Counted from the stretch's first letter, positions 52,077 through 62,273 are shown. The stretch: 64,000 nt of DNA from Halomicrobium salinisoli (GCF_020405185.1 NZ_CP084463.1:2480001-2544000); one strand, 5' to 3'. A program made the numbers and translations. The notes: a model not told the origin generated them from the letters alone.

Positions 52077-53534
52077 ATGGACGCGACCCGCGCAGTCACG
52101 GCCCTCCTCGCCGTCGTCACGGTCACCGCCGGCTTCGCGCCGGCGGCCGCCACGGCGGCGACCGGGCCCGCAGTCGGCTCGTCGACGGCCGCTTCAGGAC
52201 CGGCGCTCCAGACCGACGCCTCGAACCCCTGCGTCGGGACGATCCGCGAGCGGCCCGAGAACGCCACGCTGCTCTCGCTCCAGGGGGCGCGTGGGTCGAG
52301 CTACACCACGGCGCTGCTGACCGGCATCGCTCCGAACGGCTCGATCATCGGCGTCCACAACGTCACGGGCCACGGCGGCCGGTGGGCGTACGACGTCGAT
52401 CCGCTGGCGAACGGGAACCTGCTGATGGCCAGCACCGAGCCCGGCATCACCGTCGTGACCGAGATCGACCCCGCGACCGGCGAGCACGTCTCCGTGCGCC
52501 GCTTCGAGGACGTCGAGGACGGCCACGACGCCGACCTCCACGGCGACGAACTGTACCTCGTCGACAAGGGCGACGAGCGCAACCGGGTGCTGATCTACAA
52601 CCTCACCCGGGAAGAGATCACCTGGCAGTACCGCTTCGACGAGCACTCGGAGGCCTTCCCGCGGGACGGCGGCGGTCCCTACGCCGACGACTGGACCCAC
52701 GTCAACGACGTCGAGCGGATCGGCGACGGTCTGATCATGGCCTCGATCCGGAACTTCGACGAGGTGGTCGCCATCGACCGCGAGACCAAGGAGATCGCGT
52801 GGACGCTCGGCGAGGACGGGAACCACGACGTTCTATTCGAGCAGCACAACCCCGACTACTTCGAGGGCGAGAACGGGACGCCGACCGTCATCGTCGCGGA
52901 CAGCCGCAACGACCGCGTCGTCGAGTACGCCCGCATCGAGGCGGGCGCCGACGTCGACCTGGGGGCGAACGCGACCCGCGTGAACGACGAGTGGGTCCGC
53001 ACGTGGACCCTCGAGGGCGGGCAGCTCGACGACCCGCGGGACGCCGACCGCCTGCCCAACGGGAACACGCTGGTCTCGGATCGGCGCGGCCACCGCCTGC
53101 TGGAGGTGACGCCGGCCGGCGAGGTCGTCTGGGAGGTGTACGGCCCCTGGCAGCCGTACGACGCCGAGCGGATCGGCACCGGCGACGAGTCCAGCGGTCC
53201 GACGATGCGGGAGGCCGACGCCACGGGCACCGTCGAGATGACCGGCAGCCAGGGCATCGACGTCGACCGCCAGGAGCAGTGCTACGAGTACCTGACCAGT
53301 TCGGACCGGGACGACCGCCTGCTCCCGCCCGGGGCGCTCGACGGCGGGGCGAGCGATCAGTCGACGACCGACGCCGGGGGCGCGAACGCGACGGACCAGT
53401 CCGACGAGCGCGTGACCGCCACGCCGGCGCTCGGGACCGGGTCGGACGGCTCCGACGGCTGGACGGTCGCCGCCGGCCTGCTGGGCGCGGCAGCGCTGGT
53501 CGCCGCTGCGCTACTCACCCGTCGTCTAGGATAG
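52077..53534 (+). CDS. Arylsulfotransferase (ASST)-family exported protein with C-terminal anchor
   Basis: 485 aa. N-terminal Sec-like signal (TRAVTALLAVVTVTAGFAPAAATAA), then a six-bladed beta-propeller-like region with WAYDVDPLANGNLLMAST, GHDADLHGDELYLVDKGD, WTHVNDVERIGDGLIMASIRNFDEVVAID and DADRLPNGNTLVSDRRGHRLLEV. These DADxxPNGxxL repeats are the ASST/arylsulfotransferase pattern seen in archaea. The tail has a Thr/Gly-rich stalk and a final membrane helix ending in RRLG, which suggests membrane anchoring. Family bacterial enzymes move sulfate between phenols; activity here is uncertain. Confidence 0.8.
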   Translation: MDATRAVTALLAVVTVTAGFAPAAATAATGPAVGSSTAASGPALQTDASNPCVGTIRERPENATLLSLQGARGSSYTTALLTGIAPNGSIIGVHNVTGHGGRWAYDVDPLANGNLLMASTEPGITVVTEIDPATGEHVSVRRFEDVEDGHDADLHGDELYLVDKGDERNRVLIYNLTREEITWQYRFDEHSEAFPRDGGGPYADDWTHVNDVERIGDGLIMASIRNFDEVVAIDRETKEIAWTLGEDGNHDVLFEQHNPDYFEGENGTPTVIVADSRNDRVVEYARIEAGADVDLGANATRVNDEWVRTWTLEGGQLDDPRDADRLPNGNTLVSDRRGHRLLEVTPAGEVVWEVYGPWQPYDAERIGTGDESSGPTMREADATGTVEMTGSQGIDVDRQEQCYEYLTSSDRDDRLLPPGALDGGASDQSTTDAGGANATDQSDERVTATPALGTGSDGSDGWTVAAGLLGAAALVAAALLTRRLG

Positions 53535-53592
53535 CCCCGAGATTTCTGCTGAAAAAGGCGGGCTTAACTGGTCCCGCCACCGAGTTGCGGGC

Positions 53593-53934
53593 ATGGCCGA
53601 TCAGGACGGACCCATCGACCCGAGCGACGTCGGCGAGACCGATGCCCCGCCCGTCGAGGACAAGCCCTACAAGATCATCTTCGAGGCCAACAAGTGCATC
53701 GGCGCGGGCAAGTGCGCCGAGGTCTCCGACAACTGGGAGCTGAGCCTGGACACCGGTATCGCGGCCCCGAAAGCCTACTTCGTCGGCGAGGAGCAGGTCG
53801 ACGACGAGATCCGGGCCGCGGAGGTCTGCCCCGCCAAGAAGGACCGCGGCGTCATCCACGTCGTCGACCGCCGGACGAACGAGGAGATCGCACCGGACCC
53901 CGAGGGCGACGGGACGCTCTCCGTCGACTGGTAA
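53593..53934 (+). CDS. Single-cluster ferredoxin, three-cysteine ([3Fe-4S]-like) type
   Basis: 113 aa. After an acidic 27-residue lead comes FEANKCIGAGKCAEV, where the middle Cys of the usual CxxCxxC is Ala, and later VCPAKKDRG. Three cysteines (CxxAxxC...CP) suit a [3Fe-4S] cluster, as in ferredoxins that serve cytochromes P450 or sulfur enzymes. The adjacent genes do not identify the redox partner. A TATA-like GCTTAAC lies about 27 nt upstream (53561-53567). Confidence 0.8.
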   Translation: MADQDGPIDPSDVGETDAPPVEDKPYKIIFEANKCIGAGKCAEVSDNWELSLDTGIAAPKAYFVGEEQVDDEIRAAEVCPAKKDRGVIHVVDRRTNEEIAPDPEGDGTLSVDW

Positions 53935-54065
53935 CCCGTCGCGCTAACATCATTGATCACCGACACATTCGATTAATAATCGACCTGCTTACATACACGC
54001 CAGTCATTCATCCGGCATTTCTTCCACTATTTAGCGATTAGGGACGCTAAAATAACACAAACCAC

Positions 54066-54073
54066 TATATATT
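54066..54073 (+). promoter_or_regulatory. TATA box of the peptide-transport operon
   Basis: TATATATT, about 24 nt before ATG 54093, inside an AT-rich stretch (53940-54075) that contrasts with its surroundings. It selects 54093 over the in-frame ATG at 54072. Confidence 0.6.
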
Positions 54074-54092
54074 GGAGTCCGTATACGTGGCC

Positions 54093-55937
54093 ATGTCATC
54101 CGACCGAGCGCTCGAACGGCGGAATTTTCTCAAGGCGACCGGGAGCGCCGCCGCGGCGGCGGCGTTCGCCGGCTGCTCCGGCGACGGCGGCGATCAGGGG
54201 AACGACACGGGGACCCAGACCGGCTCCGGTGACTTCTCGACGGAGCTGAAACAGGAGGGCGACCTCTGGCGGGTCCTGTCGGGGACCATCACGACGCTGG
54301 ATCCCATCGAAGCGACGGACACCTCCTCGGGGATCCTGATCCAGCAGATGTTCGACCCGCTGATGAACTACCCCGACGGGCTGCCGACGGTCGAGGGCCT
54401 GATGGCCGCCGACTACTCGGTGTCCGACGACTTCCTCACCTACGAGTTCCAGCTCGCGGACGCCCAGTTCCACGACGGCAGCGACGTGACGGCGTCCGAC
54501 TTCGCCTACGCCTTCGAGCGGCTGGCCGCCTCGGAGAACTCCAGCCGGGCGTACTTCATCCTCGATTCGCTCGGTGTCACCCACGAGACGACGACCGAGA
54601 CGGTCGACGGCGAGGAGGAGGAGGTCTACGAGCCCGGGACGCTGGGCGTCGAGGCCGTCGACGAGTCGACGCTGCGGATCGAGCTGTCCGAGCCGTTCCA
54701 CGCCTCCCTGGAGATGCTCGCCTACACCGCGTTCTCCCCCATCCCGGAGGGCACCATCGGCGACGTCGAGGGGTACGACGGCGAGGTGGAACAGGACGAG
54801 TTCGCCACCTCGAACCCCATCGGGAACGGCCCCTTCGAGTTCGACGACTGGGAGTCGGGCACCGAGGCGCGCGTCGGCGCCTTCGACGACTACTACGGCG
54901 AGGGGCCGAACGTCGACGGCGTCCACTGGGCGGTCATCGAGGACGACACGGCCCGGTACAACTACCTGATGAACCGCAACGCGGACATCGCCGAGAACTT
55001 CCCCACGGCCCAGTACGATCCCTCGAAGGTCTCCGTCGAGAACGAGGACGAGTACGGGCGCCAGACCGGGACCTACGGCGACGTGCGCAACGGCGCGACG
55101 ATGAACTACGCCGCCGTCGCCGACATCGGCGTCTACTACCTCGGGTTCAACATGGACCGGGTAGAGAAGCCCATCCGCCAGGCGGTCGCGTACGCGCTGA
55201 ACCAGCACACCGTCGTCGAGCAGATCTTCAAGCAGCGCGGTGAGCCGGCGTACAACTTCACGCCGCCGTCGATCTTCCCCGGCGGGGCCGAGAACTACCG
55301 TAGCCGCGCCGAGAACGAGTACCCCTACGGGTACGGCGAGACGCAGATGGACCAGGCCCGCTCCGTGATGGAGGAAGCGGGCTACAGCGACAGCGAGCGG
55401 GCCAGCGTCGAGCTGACCATCTACGAGTCCGAGGTCTGGAGCAACACCGCCAGCATCCTCCGGGACCAGCTCCAGAGCGCCTACGTCGACCTGGAGGTCA
55501 ACCAGGCGCCGTTCAACACCCTGCTGGAGCGCGGCCGCAACGGCGAGCTACAGATGTACTCGCTGGGCTGGGTCGCCGACTGGCCCGCCCCGGACAACTT
55601 CCTCCAGCTGCTGAACCCGCCACAGACCGACACCAGCATGGACTTCCCCGTCTCGTATCTCAACTGGAACTCCGAGACGGGCGACGCCGCGGGGCAGGCC
55701 GCCGACGCCTACCAGACCGTGCTGGACAACTCGGCGCCGACCGACGAGGACCGGAGCGCCCGCGAGGACGCGTACGTCGAGATCGAGAACGCCAACTGGG
55801 AGGACGTCGCTATGCTGCCGGTCTACCACCAGCTCAGCGAGGTGTTCTGGTACGACCACGTCGACATCGAGCCGTTCGGCGGCATGGGACCGAGCCGCCA
55901 GATGATGAACGACGTCTCCGTCGGCGACCGGGAGTAA
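54093..55937 (+). CDS. dppA: Dipeptide/oligopeptide ABC transporter substrate-binding lipoprotein (SBP_bac_5)
   Basis: 614 aa from ATG 54093. The N-terminus has a Tat motif RRNFLKA and a lipobox ending AFAGCSG, so it is a Tat-exported lipoprotein. A short Gly/Asp/Thr linker follows, then the family 5 solute-binding fold: TLDPIEATDTSSGILIQQMFDPLM, NPIGNGPFEFDDWESG, YYLGFNMDRVEKPIRQAVAYALN, and LGWVADWPAPDNFLQLL. It captures peptides, or possibly other organic ligands, outside the membrane. It heads an operon with two permeases and two ATPases. Confidence 0.92.
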   Translation: MSSDRALERRNFLKATGSAAAAAAFAGCSGDGGDQGNDTGTQTGSGDFSTELKQEGDLWRVLSGTITTLDPIEATDTSSGILIQQMFDPLMNYPDGLPTVEGLMAADYSVSDDFLTYEFQLADAQFHDGSDVTASDFAYAFERLAASENSSRAYFILDSLGVTHETTTETVDGEEEEVYEPGTLGVEAVDESTLRIELSEPFHASLEMLAYTAFSPIPEGTIGDVEGYDGEVEQDEFATSNPIGNGPFEFDDWESGTEARVGAFDDYYGEGPNVDGVHWAVIEDDTARYNYLMNRNADIAENFPTAQYDPSKVSVENEDEYGRQTGTYGDVRNGATMNYAAVADIGVYYLGFNMDRVEKPIRQAVAYALNQHTVVEQIFKQRGEPAYNFTPPSIFPGGAENYRSRAENEYPYGYGETQMDQARSVMEEAGYSDSERASVELTIYESEVWSNTASILRDQLQSAYVDLEVNQAPFNTLLERGRNGELQMYSLGWVADWPAPDNFLQLLNPPQTDTSMDFPVSYLNWNSETGDAAGQAADAYQTVLDNSAPTDEDRSAREDAYVEIENANWEDVAMLPVYHQLSEVFWYDHVDIEPFGGMGPSRQMMNDVSVGDRE

Positions 55938-56042
55938 CGCAGCGTCGATCCCGCCCTGCCGCTTTCCGGCGGACTGCGCCCGGACTGATCACAACAACGA
56001 AAGCATGTCACTACGCACGTCAGTACCACGTCTAGACCGCCC

Positions 56043-57086
56043 ATGAGCCGGGCCACCTATCTGCTCAAGCGACTGCTCATGTCGATTCCCGTCGTCATCT
56101 TCGGGACGACGGTCACGTTCGCCATCATCCGGCTCGGACCGCTCAGTCCGGCGGACGCCATCCTCGGGCAGGACCCCGACCCGCGGGCCGTCGAGCGGAT
56201 CGAGCAGCGACTCGGCCTCGACGAGCCCCTCTGGGAGCAGTACTTCCAGTTCATGGGCGACCTGTTCACGTTCGACCTGGGACAATCGTGGGTGATCAGC
56301 TCGGGCACGCCGGCCGTCGAGCTGATCGCCGCCTACGCCCCCCGGACCATCTGGCTCGGGTTCTGGTCGATCCTGATAGCACTGCTGATCGGCATTCCGC
56401 TGGGCTTCTACGCGGGCCTGCACCCGAACACGCTCTCTGACTACACCGCTTCCTTCGGCGGCATCGTCTGGCGCGCCATGCCGAACTTCTGGCTGGCGGT
56501 CATCCTCGTGACGGTCCTCTCGCAGTCCCAGCAGCTGTTCGGCTTCGACTGGCAGACCTTCCTGGTCGAGACCAACGTGGTCACGTCGCCGAACCTCGGC
56601 GTGTTCGCCAGGCCGTCGCGGCTGCTGACCGACCCGCGGGCCGCCTGGACGGACGTGCTCGCGGCGACCAAACAGATCCTGCCGGCCGCGCTCGTGCTCG
56701 GATCGGCGTCGATGGGGACCGAGATGCGCATCGGCCGGACGGCCGTCCTCGAGACGATCAACGAGAAGTACGTCGAGACGGCCCGGGCCAAGGGCGTCCC
56801 GCCGCGCGTGCTCGTCTGGAAGCACGTCTTCCGCAACGCGCTGATCCCGCTGGTCCCCGTGATCACGGCCGAGGCGTTCATCCTCGTCGGTGGCTCGGTC
56901 CTCGTCGAGACGGTCTTCGCCATCAACGGGATCGGCCGCCTGTTCTTCCAGGCCTCCGTCCAGGGCGACCTCCCGCTGGTCGGGACGCTGATGTACCTGT
57001 TCATCCTGCTGATCGTCGGCCTGAACATCGTCCAGGACATCGCCTACACGATCATCGATCCGCGCGTGGGGTACGAAAAGACATGA
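56043..57086 (+). CDS. dppB: Peptide ABC transporter permease DppB-like
   Basis: 347 aa. N-terminal helix with LLKRLLMSIPVVIFGTTVTFAIIRLGPLSPADAIL is the classic DppB/OppB start. Five further helices follow, with the EAA loop RTAVLETINEKYVETARAKGVPPRVLVWKHVFRNALIPLV contacting the ATPases. The insert WQTFLVETNVVTSPNLGVFARPSRLL is longer than in bacterial homologues. It is separated from the binding-protein gene by about 105 nt and overlaps the next gene by 4 nt. Confidence 0.92.
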   Translation: MSRATYLLKRLLMSIPVVIFGTTVTFAIIRLGPLSPADAILGQDPDPRAVERIEQRLGLDEPLWEQYFQFMGDLFTFDLGQSWVISSGTPAVELIAAYAPRTIWLGFWSILIALLIGIPLGFYAGLHPNTLSDYTASFGGIVWRAMPNFWLAVILVTVLSQSQQLFGFDWQTFLVETNVVTSPNLGVFARPSRLLTDPRAAWTDVLAATKQILPAALVLGSASMGTEMRIGRTAVLETINEKYVETARAKGVPPRVLVWKHVFRNALIPLVPVITAEAFILVGGSVLVETVFAINGIGRLFFQASVQGDLPLVGTLMYLFILLIVGLNIVQDIAYTIIDPRVGYEKT

Positions 57087-58549
57087 ACGAGAGGGATACG
57101 CGACTCGACGACGAGGCGGACAGACCGCTCGGGGACCGCGTCAGGGCCGCGCCCGGACCGGCGCTCGTGTGGCTCGCCGGCCTGGCGCTGCTCGTGCTCC
57201 TCGAGGCGCCGTTCTACCTCGAGGGGGTGTTCAGCGCAGTAAGCGGCGCGCTCGGTGCCCTCCCCGGCGACCCCGGAGCCGACCTCGCCGCGGGCGTCTC
57301 CGCCGCCTTCGCCGAGGTGCCCCACCTGCTGAGCCGCGACCTGATCCCCAACCGGGGCTACCGGGACGGGAGCCAGTGGCAGGGGACGTTCCTCGGACTG
57401 GAGCCGATGCTCGCCTGGCTCGTCCGGTTCGTCCTGGTGTACGCCTACGTCGCGGTGCTGCTGGGGTGGCTGTGGTACGGGTACGTCCTCTTCCGGCGCC
57501 ACTACCGCGCGGCCGACTGGACGCCGACCGACGACGTGGTCGACCGCCTGCGCTCCCATCGCTGGGGACAGTTCGGCCTGCTGGTCGTGGTCGCCTTCCT
57601 CGTGCTGGCGGTGTTCGCCCCGGTCGCCAGTCCGACCACCTACGAGGAGAACATCGAGGCCCCCTACTCCCACCAGCTACAGTACTTCGACGAGGACGCG
57701 GGCGCCGTCGAGACGACCACGATCGGCGACGCCAACCTCGGGTCGGCCTCCCGCGGCGGCGGCGACAGCAACGTCGGGCTGTGGAGCTACGACGACTTCG
57801 GGCGCTTCCACCCCGCCGGGACGCTGACGAACGGGAAGGACCTGTTCACCTTCCTCGCCTACGGGGCCCGGGTGTCGCTGTTCATCGGCGTCGGGTCGAT
57901 GGCGCTGGCCGGCGTCCTGGCCGCCGCGCTGGCGCTGCTCACCGCCTACTACAAGGGCGTGGCCGACCTGGCGGTGATCCTCACGAGCGACTCCGTCCAG
58001 GCGATGCCGGCGCTGCTGTTGCTGATCCTCGCGTCCGTCGTGTTCCGCAACACCTGGATCGCCGGCCTCTACAACGGCGCCGTCCTGTTCATCCTCCTGT
58101 TCGCGCTGATCCGCTGGCCGGGGCTGTGGCGCGCGGTCCGCGGCCCCGCCCTGCAGGTGGCCGAGCAGGAGTGGATCGACGCGGCCAAGAGCTACGGGCA
58201 GCGACCCTTGGTCATCATGCGGAAGCACATGGCGCCGTACATCCTCGGGTACCTCCTGATCTACGCGTCGCTGACGCTGGGCGGGGTCATCATCTCCGTG
58301 GCCGCCCTCTCCTTCCTCGGACTGGGGATCACCGCCCCCACGCCCGAGTGGGGCCGCGCCATCGACATGGGCCAGCCCTACATCGCCAGCCAGTCCTGGC
58401 ACATCTCGCTGATCCCGGGGGTCATGATCACGCTCGTCGTCACGGGCTTCAACGCCCTGGGCGACGGGATCCGCGACGCGATCGACCCCCAGAGCGAGGC
58501 CTCGGAGGGCGGTCGGACCGCCGCGGCCGCCGGAGGTGGCGGCGGATGA
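57083..58549 (+). CDS. dppC: Peptide ABC transporter permease DppC-like, N-terminally extended
   Basis: 488 aa against about 300 for bacterial DppC. The extra N-terminal about 170 residues contain two or three hydrophobic segments (VWLAGLALLVLLEAPFYLEGV; MLAWLVRFVLVYAYVAVLLGWLW) before the usual RWGQFGLLVVVAFLVLAVFAPV helix. The core holds ARVSLFIGVGSMALAGVLAA and the EAA loop EWIDAAKSYGQRPLVIMRKHM. A periplasm-facing loop (EENIEAPYSHQLQYFDEDAG) is expanded. It overlaps both neighbours by 4 nt (ATGA), so translation is coupled. Confidence 0.9.
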   Translation: MNERDTRLDDEADRPLGDRVRAAPGPALVWLAGLALLVLLEAPFYLEGVFSAVSGALGALPGDPGADLAAGVSAAFAEVPHLLSRDLIPNRGYRDGSQWQGTFLGLEPMLAWLVRFVLVYAYVAVLLGWLWYGYVLFRRHYRAADWTPTDDVVDRLRSHRWGQFGLLVVVAFLVLAVFAPVASPTTYEENIEAPYSHQLQYFDEDAGAVETTTIGDANLGSASRGGGDSNVGLWSYDDFGRFHPAGTLTNGKDLFTFLAYGARVSLFIGVGSMALAGVLAAALALLTAYYKGVADLAVILTSDSVQAMPALLLLILASVVFRNTWIAGLYNGAVLFILLFALIRWPGLWRAVRGPALQVAEQEWIDAAKSYGQRPLVIMRKHMAPYILGYLLIYASLTLGGVIISVAALSFLGLGITAPTPEWGRAIDMGQPYIASQSWHISLIPGVMITLVVTGFNALGDGIRDAIDPQSEASEGGRTAAAAGGGGG

Positions 58550-59868
58550 GCCGAGAGCGCGCGCCCGGAGACGGGACCGCGCGGGACGAGCCGCTGCTGT
58601 CGGTCGGCGACCTCCGGACGACCTTCACCGGCCGCGACGAGACCGTCCGGGCCGTCGACGGCGTCTCCTTCGACATCGAGGCCGGCGAGACGCTGGGCAT
58701 CGTCGGCGAGTCCGGCTCGGGCAAGAGCGTCACCGCCCGCTCGATCATGGGTCTGGTCGACTCCCCCGGCGAAGTGCTCGAGGGGTCGTCGATCAGACTG
58801 GACGGCGAGGAGCTGACCGACCTCTCGGAGAAGCAGTACCGGTCGATCCGGGGCGGGCGCATCGCCATGGTGTTCCAGGACCCGCTCAGCTCGCTGAACC
58901 CCGTCTACACCGTCGGCAACCAGATCGTCGAGGCGCTGGAGCTACACCGCGACCTGAGCGGAGCGGCCGCCAAAGAGGAGGCCATCGAGCTCCTGCGGGC
59001 GGTCGGCATCCCCGACGCCGCCCGCCGGGTCGACGAGTACCCCCACCAGTTCTCCGGGGGCATGCGCCAGCGGGCCGTCATCGCGATGGCGCTGGCCTGC
59101 GAGCCCGAACTGCTGATCTGCGACGAGCCCACGACCGCGCTGGACGTCACCATCCAGGCCCAGATCCTCGAACTGCTGCAGGAGGTCCAGGCAGAGCGGG
59201 ACGTGGCGATCATGTTCATCACCCACGACATGGGCGTCATCGCCGAGGTGGCCGACCGCGTGGCCGTCATGTACGCCGGCGAGATCGTCGAGCGCGGGCC
59301 GGTCGAGGAGATCTTCGCGGACCCGAAACACCCCTACACGCGGGGGCTCCTCCGGAGCATCCCCGGCCGGAACCCCGACGCCGACCGGCTCCCGACCATC
59401 GAGGGGGACGTGCCGACGCCGACGGAACCGGCCTCCTACTGCCGGTTCGCGCCGCGCTGTCCCGAGGCCTTCGGCGCCTGCGAGCACGTCCACCCCGCCC
59501 ACGTCGAGGTCGGCGAGAGCGAGGACCACACCGCCGCGTGCCTGCTGTACCCCGAGGAGATGACCACCGAAGACGCCGTCAGCTACCACGAGGAGGTCGG
59601 TGACGAGCCCCGCCCCGACGAGACCGCGGTCGACGAGGAGACCGCAGTCGCCGGCGACGGGACCGAGGGCGGCGAGGCGTGGCCCGCCGACGAGCAGAGC
59701 TCGTCGAGCCCTCGTTCGTCTCCGACTCACGAGGACGCCGACGAGGGCGAGGCGCCGACCGAGGGCGCCGTCTCCGGGGACCACCCGACCGACGCTGATC
59801 CTGCAGAGACAGAGGAGGGCCGTGAATACGGCGACGCCGGCGGCCGGACCGGAGGTGAGGACCGATGA
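58546..59868 (+). CDS. dppD: Peptide ABC transporter ATP-binding protein DppD-like
   Basis: 440 aa. ATPase domain with Walker [12 protein letters not shown], signature [16 protein letters not shown], Walker [13 protein letters not shown] and H-loop FITHDMGV. The oligopeptide C-terminal motif has [15 protein letters not shown], whose cysteines may bind a [4Fe-4S] cluster as in some DppD proteins. The last about 100 residues are a low-complexity acidic tail (GEAWPADEQ...GRTGGEDR) absent from bacterial DppD. Coupled to both neighbours by 4-nt overlaps. Confidence 0.92.
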   Translation: MSRERAPGDGTARDEPLLSVGDLRTTFTGRDETVRAVDGVSFDIEAGETLGIVGESGSGKSVTARSIMGLVDSPGEVLEGSSIRLDGEELTDLSEKQYRSIRGGRIAMVFQDPLSSLNPVYTVGNQIVEALELHRDLSGAAAKEEAIELLRAVGIPDAARRVDEYPHQFSGGMRQRAVIAMALACEPELLICDEPTTALDVTIQAQILELLQEVQAERDVAIMFITHDMGVIAEVADRVAVMYAGEIVERGPVEEIFADPKHPYTRGLLRSIPGRNPDADRLPTIEGDVPTPTEPASYCRFAPRCPEAFGACEHVHPAHVEVGESEDHTAACLLYPEEMTTEDAVSYHEEVGDEPRPDETAVDEETAVAGDGTEGGEAWPADEQSSSSPRSSPTHEDADEGEAPTEGAVSGDHPTDADPAETEEGREYGDAGGRTGGEDR

Positions 59869-61202
59869 GCGAGCCCGTCGTCGACGCCGACCGCCGCGCG
59901 ACCGGCGAGACGCTGATCGAGGTCGAGGGGCTCAGGAAGTACTACGAGGACTCCGGGCTGTTCGGCGGCGACCCGGTCAAGGCCGTCGACGGCGTCTCCT
60001 TCGAGATCGCCCGCGGCGAGACGTTCGGCCTCGTCGGCGAGTCCGGCTGCGGCAAGACGACGCTGGGCCGGACGCTGATCCAGCTCGAGACCGCCACCGG
60101 GGGGCGGATCTCCTTCGCCGGCACGGACGTCACCGACCTCCGCGGCGACGCCCTCACCGAGTGGCGGCGCAACGCCCAGATGGTGTTCCAGGACCCCGAG
60201 TCGAGTCTCAACGACCGGATGACCGTCGGCGAGATCGTCCGGGAGCCGCTGGACGTCCACGGCGTGGGGACGCCCCGCGAGCGCCGCCGGACGGTGCGGG
60301 ACCTGCTCGACGAGGTCGGCCTTCAGGAGGAGCACTACTACCGCTACCCCCACCAGTTCTCCGGCGGACAACGCCAGCGGATCGGCATCGCCCGGGCGCT
60401 GGCGCTGGAGCCGGAGTTCGTCGTCCTCGACGAGCCCGTCTCCGCGCTGGACGTCTCCGTCCAGGCCCAGATCCTCAACCTGCTGGAGGACCTCCAGGAC
60501 GAGTTCGGGCTGACCTACCTGTTCATCGCCCACGACCTGAGCGTCGTCCGGCACATCTGCGACCGCGTCGGCGTGATGTACCTCGGGAACCTCATGGAGG
60601 TCGGCCCCACGGAACAGCTGTTCGAGAGCCCGGCCAACCCCTACACCAGGGCGCTGCTGTCGGCGATCCCGGAGCCCGACCCGACCGACGAGAGCGAGCG
60701 GATCACGCTCCCCGGGTCGCCGCCGAGCCCCCGGGACCCCCCGCAGGGCTGCCCCTTCGCGACCCGCTGTCCCGTCCGGCTCCGCCCCGACAATATCGAC
60801 GCCAGCGAGGCCGTCTGGGACCGGATCAGGGAGTTCCGCGACGTCGTCCGCGAGCGCTCCCGCGCCGAGCGGTCGCTCAGGGATCGCGTCAGAGAGCGGC
60901 TCGGGTTCGAGACCGCCCTCGCCGACGCCGACGCGCTCGTCGCGGAGACCTTCGACGACGTCGACGTCCCGCCGGAAGTCCGCCGTCACGTCGAGCAGGC
61001 CGCCGACTACCTCGACGAGGGAGAGCCCGACACCGCTCGCGAGTACCTCCGGGAGGCCTTCGGCGCCCGCTGCGACGTCGAGACGCCCGACTACTACGAG
61101 GTCGACGAGGGGCGCCTGAGCTTCTGTCACCTCCACGACCCCGAGCACGCCTCGCCGGGCGAGAAGCTCCGCGACCGCGGTTACGAGACCCACGATGGAT
61201 GA
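59865..61202 (+). CDS. dppF: Peptide ABC transporter ATP-binding protein DppF-like
   Basis: 445 aa. Walker [31 protein letters not shown], signature [16 protein letters not shown], Walker [13 protein letters not shown] and H-loop FIAHDLSV. Between the two halves of the C-terminal Cys motif ([12 protein letters not shown] ... FCHLHDP) there is an insert of about 110 charged, helical residues ([14 protein letters not shown]...[10 protein letters not shown]). It powers uptake with DppD. The stop overlaps the next small gene by 8 nt. Confidence 0.92.
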   Translation: MSEPVVDADRRATGETLIEVEGLRKYYEDSGLFGGDPVKAVDGVSFEIARGETFGLVGESGCGKTTLGRTLIQLETATGGRISFAGTDVTDLRGDALTEWRRNAQMVFQDPESSLNDRMTVGEIVREPLDVHGVGTPRERRRTVRDLLDEVGLQEEHYYRYPHQFSGGQRQRIGIARALALEPEFVVLDEPVSALDVSVQAQILNLLEDLQDEFGLTYLFIAHDLSVVRHICDRVGVMYLGNLMEVGPTEQLFESPANPYTRALLSAIPEPDPTDESERITLPGSPPSPRDPPQGCPFATRCPVRLRPDNIDASEAVWDRIREFRDVVRERSRAERSLRDRVRERLGFETALADADALVAETFDDVDVPPEVRRHVEQAADYLDEGEPDTAREYLREAFGARCDVETPDYYEVDEGRLSFCHLHDPEHASPGEKLRDRGYETHDG

Positions 61203-61587
61203 CCCCGCGGGGGCGGCGCTGGACGCAGCCGTCTACGCCGTCGCGGTGACCGCCGTCGCGACGCTGCTGGGCGGCGTCGCCGCTCTCCTGGCCGGCGGCG
61301 GCTGGATCCCCGTGAAGGTGACCCTCTTCCTCGTCGGCTTCGCGCTGTTCGGCTACGCCTCCATCGCGATGTGGCGCGCCGCCTCGCCCGACCCGGACGA
61401 GGGGCTCTCCGCGCGGGGCCACCGCGAGCCCACGCCCTTCGAGTCGGCGCTCGCGCGGGCCGTGCCCGCCGCCGACGGGGTCGTCCCCCACGACGACCGC
61501 CTCTCGCCGTCCGTGAAGCTGTTCGTCGCGAGCCTGCTCGTCCTCGGCGTCTCGCTCGCCATGGAGACCGTCTTCGGCGTCCGGTGA
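61195..61587 (+). CDS. Small haloarchaeal membrane protein, function unknown
   Basis: 130 aa, overlapping dppF by 8 nt. Three predicted helices: [43 protein letters not shown] and [22 protein letters not shown]. The soluble loop between helices 2 and 3 carries [24 protein letters not shown] do not recognise a named domain. The position suggests co-transcription with the peptide transporter, but a link in function is not shown. Confidence 0.65.
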   Translation: MDDPAGAALDAAVYAVAVTAVATLLGGVAALLAGGGWIPVKVTLFLVGFALFGYASIAMWRAASPDPDEGLSARGHREPTPFESALARAVPAADGVVPHDDRLSPSVKLFVASLLVLGVSLAMETVFGVR

Positions 61588-61623
61588 CCCCACGCTTTAC
61601 GGCGTCTGCCACGAAGTACGTCC

Positions 61624-62145
61624 ATGGTCGAGACAGGCGATGACGGCCCGGACCGCGCCGACCGAATCGCCGCCGGCGCCGACGCGGCGAAGTCGGCCTG
61701 GCAGGCAACGCTCGAGGAGGCCGAAGCGCTCGCCGAACGCCGCCGTGACGAGGGCCGCGAGGCCGTCGTCGTCGGCGCGGGCGACGCCGGCCTCGCGACT
61801 ACCGACGACGGCGACGTCCGCCTCGAGTTCGTCGTCCCGGGCGACGACGCCGAGACCGCCGAGCGGCTGGTGGCCGACCACTCGCTGGACCGCTTCGACG
61901 TCTACCGCCGGACCGTCGACGGCGACGTGTTCATCGTGGTCGAGTACTTCGAGCCAGATGGACCGGCACTGCTCGTCGCCGGCGCGTACGAACTCCGCAA
62001 CGCCGGGAACGCGTTCGGGGCCGCGGCCGACGACCCCGGGTTCTACACCCGCCTCCAGACGCTCGATCGCACCCCGGTCGCCGAGTTCGCCCACGCCGAC
62101 CGCTCGAAGTTCGTCCCCGAGGACGTCCTGCCCGTCGAGGAGTGA
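61624..62145 (+). CDS. Conserved haloarchaeal protein of unknown function
   Basis: 173 aa, acidic and soluble. The N-terminus is a helix rich in Ala/Glu/Arg (AAKSAWQATLEEAEALAERRRDEG), then beta-rich VVVGAGDAG...DDGDVRLEFVVPGDDAET, and FDVYRRTVDGDVFIVVEYFEPDGPALLVAGAYEL. No catalytic pattern is visible. It stands upstream of tRNA-Leu and may be monocistronic. Confidence 0.65.
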   Translation: MVETGDDGPDRADRIAAGADAAKSAWQATLEEAEALAERRRDEGREAVVVGAGDAGLATTDDGDVRLEFVVPGDDAETAERLVADHSLDRFDVYRRTVDGDVFIVVEYFEPDGPALLVAGAYELRNAGNAFGAAADDPGFYTRLQTLDRTPVAEFAHADRSKFVPEDVLPVEE

Positions 62146-62188
62146 GGACCGAAAGCAACAACCGGACCGACGACCGACTCCGGAGTGC

Positions 62189-62273
62189 GCGAGGGTAGCC
62201 GAGCCTGGCCAAAGGCGGTGGGCTTAAGACCCGCTCCCGTAGGGGTCCATGGGTTCGAATCCCATCCCTCGCA
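62189..62273 (+). tRNA. tRNA-Leu (anticodon UAA)
   Basis: Acceptor GCGAGGG pairs with CCCTCGC plus discriminator A. The anticodon loop in GGGCTTAAGACCC gives UAA. A long variable arm (CTCCCGTAGGGG) identifies a class II leucine tRNA, and the T arm is ATGGG-TTCGAAT-CCCAT. Length is 85 nt, with no intron. Confidence 0.95.

Noticed and set aside
57169..58545. N-terminal half of an 899-codon frame ending in DppD
   Set aside because: It is out of frame with dppC and Arg-rich. DppD starts at 58546 with coupled ATGA.
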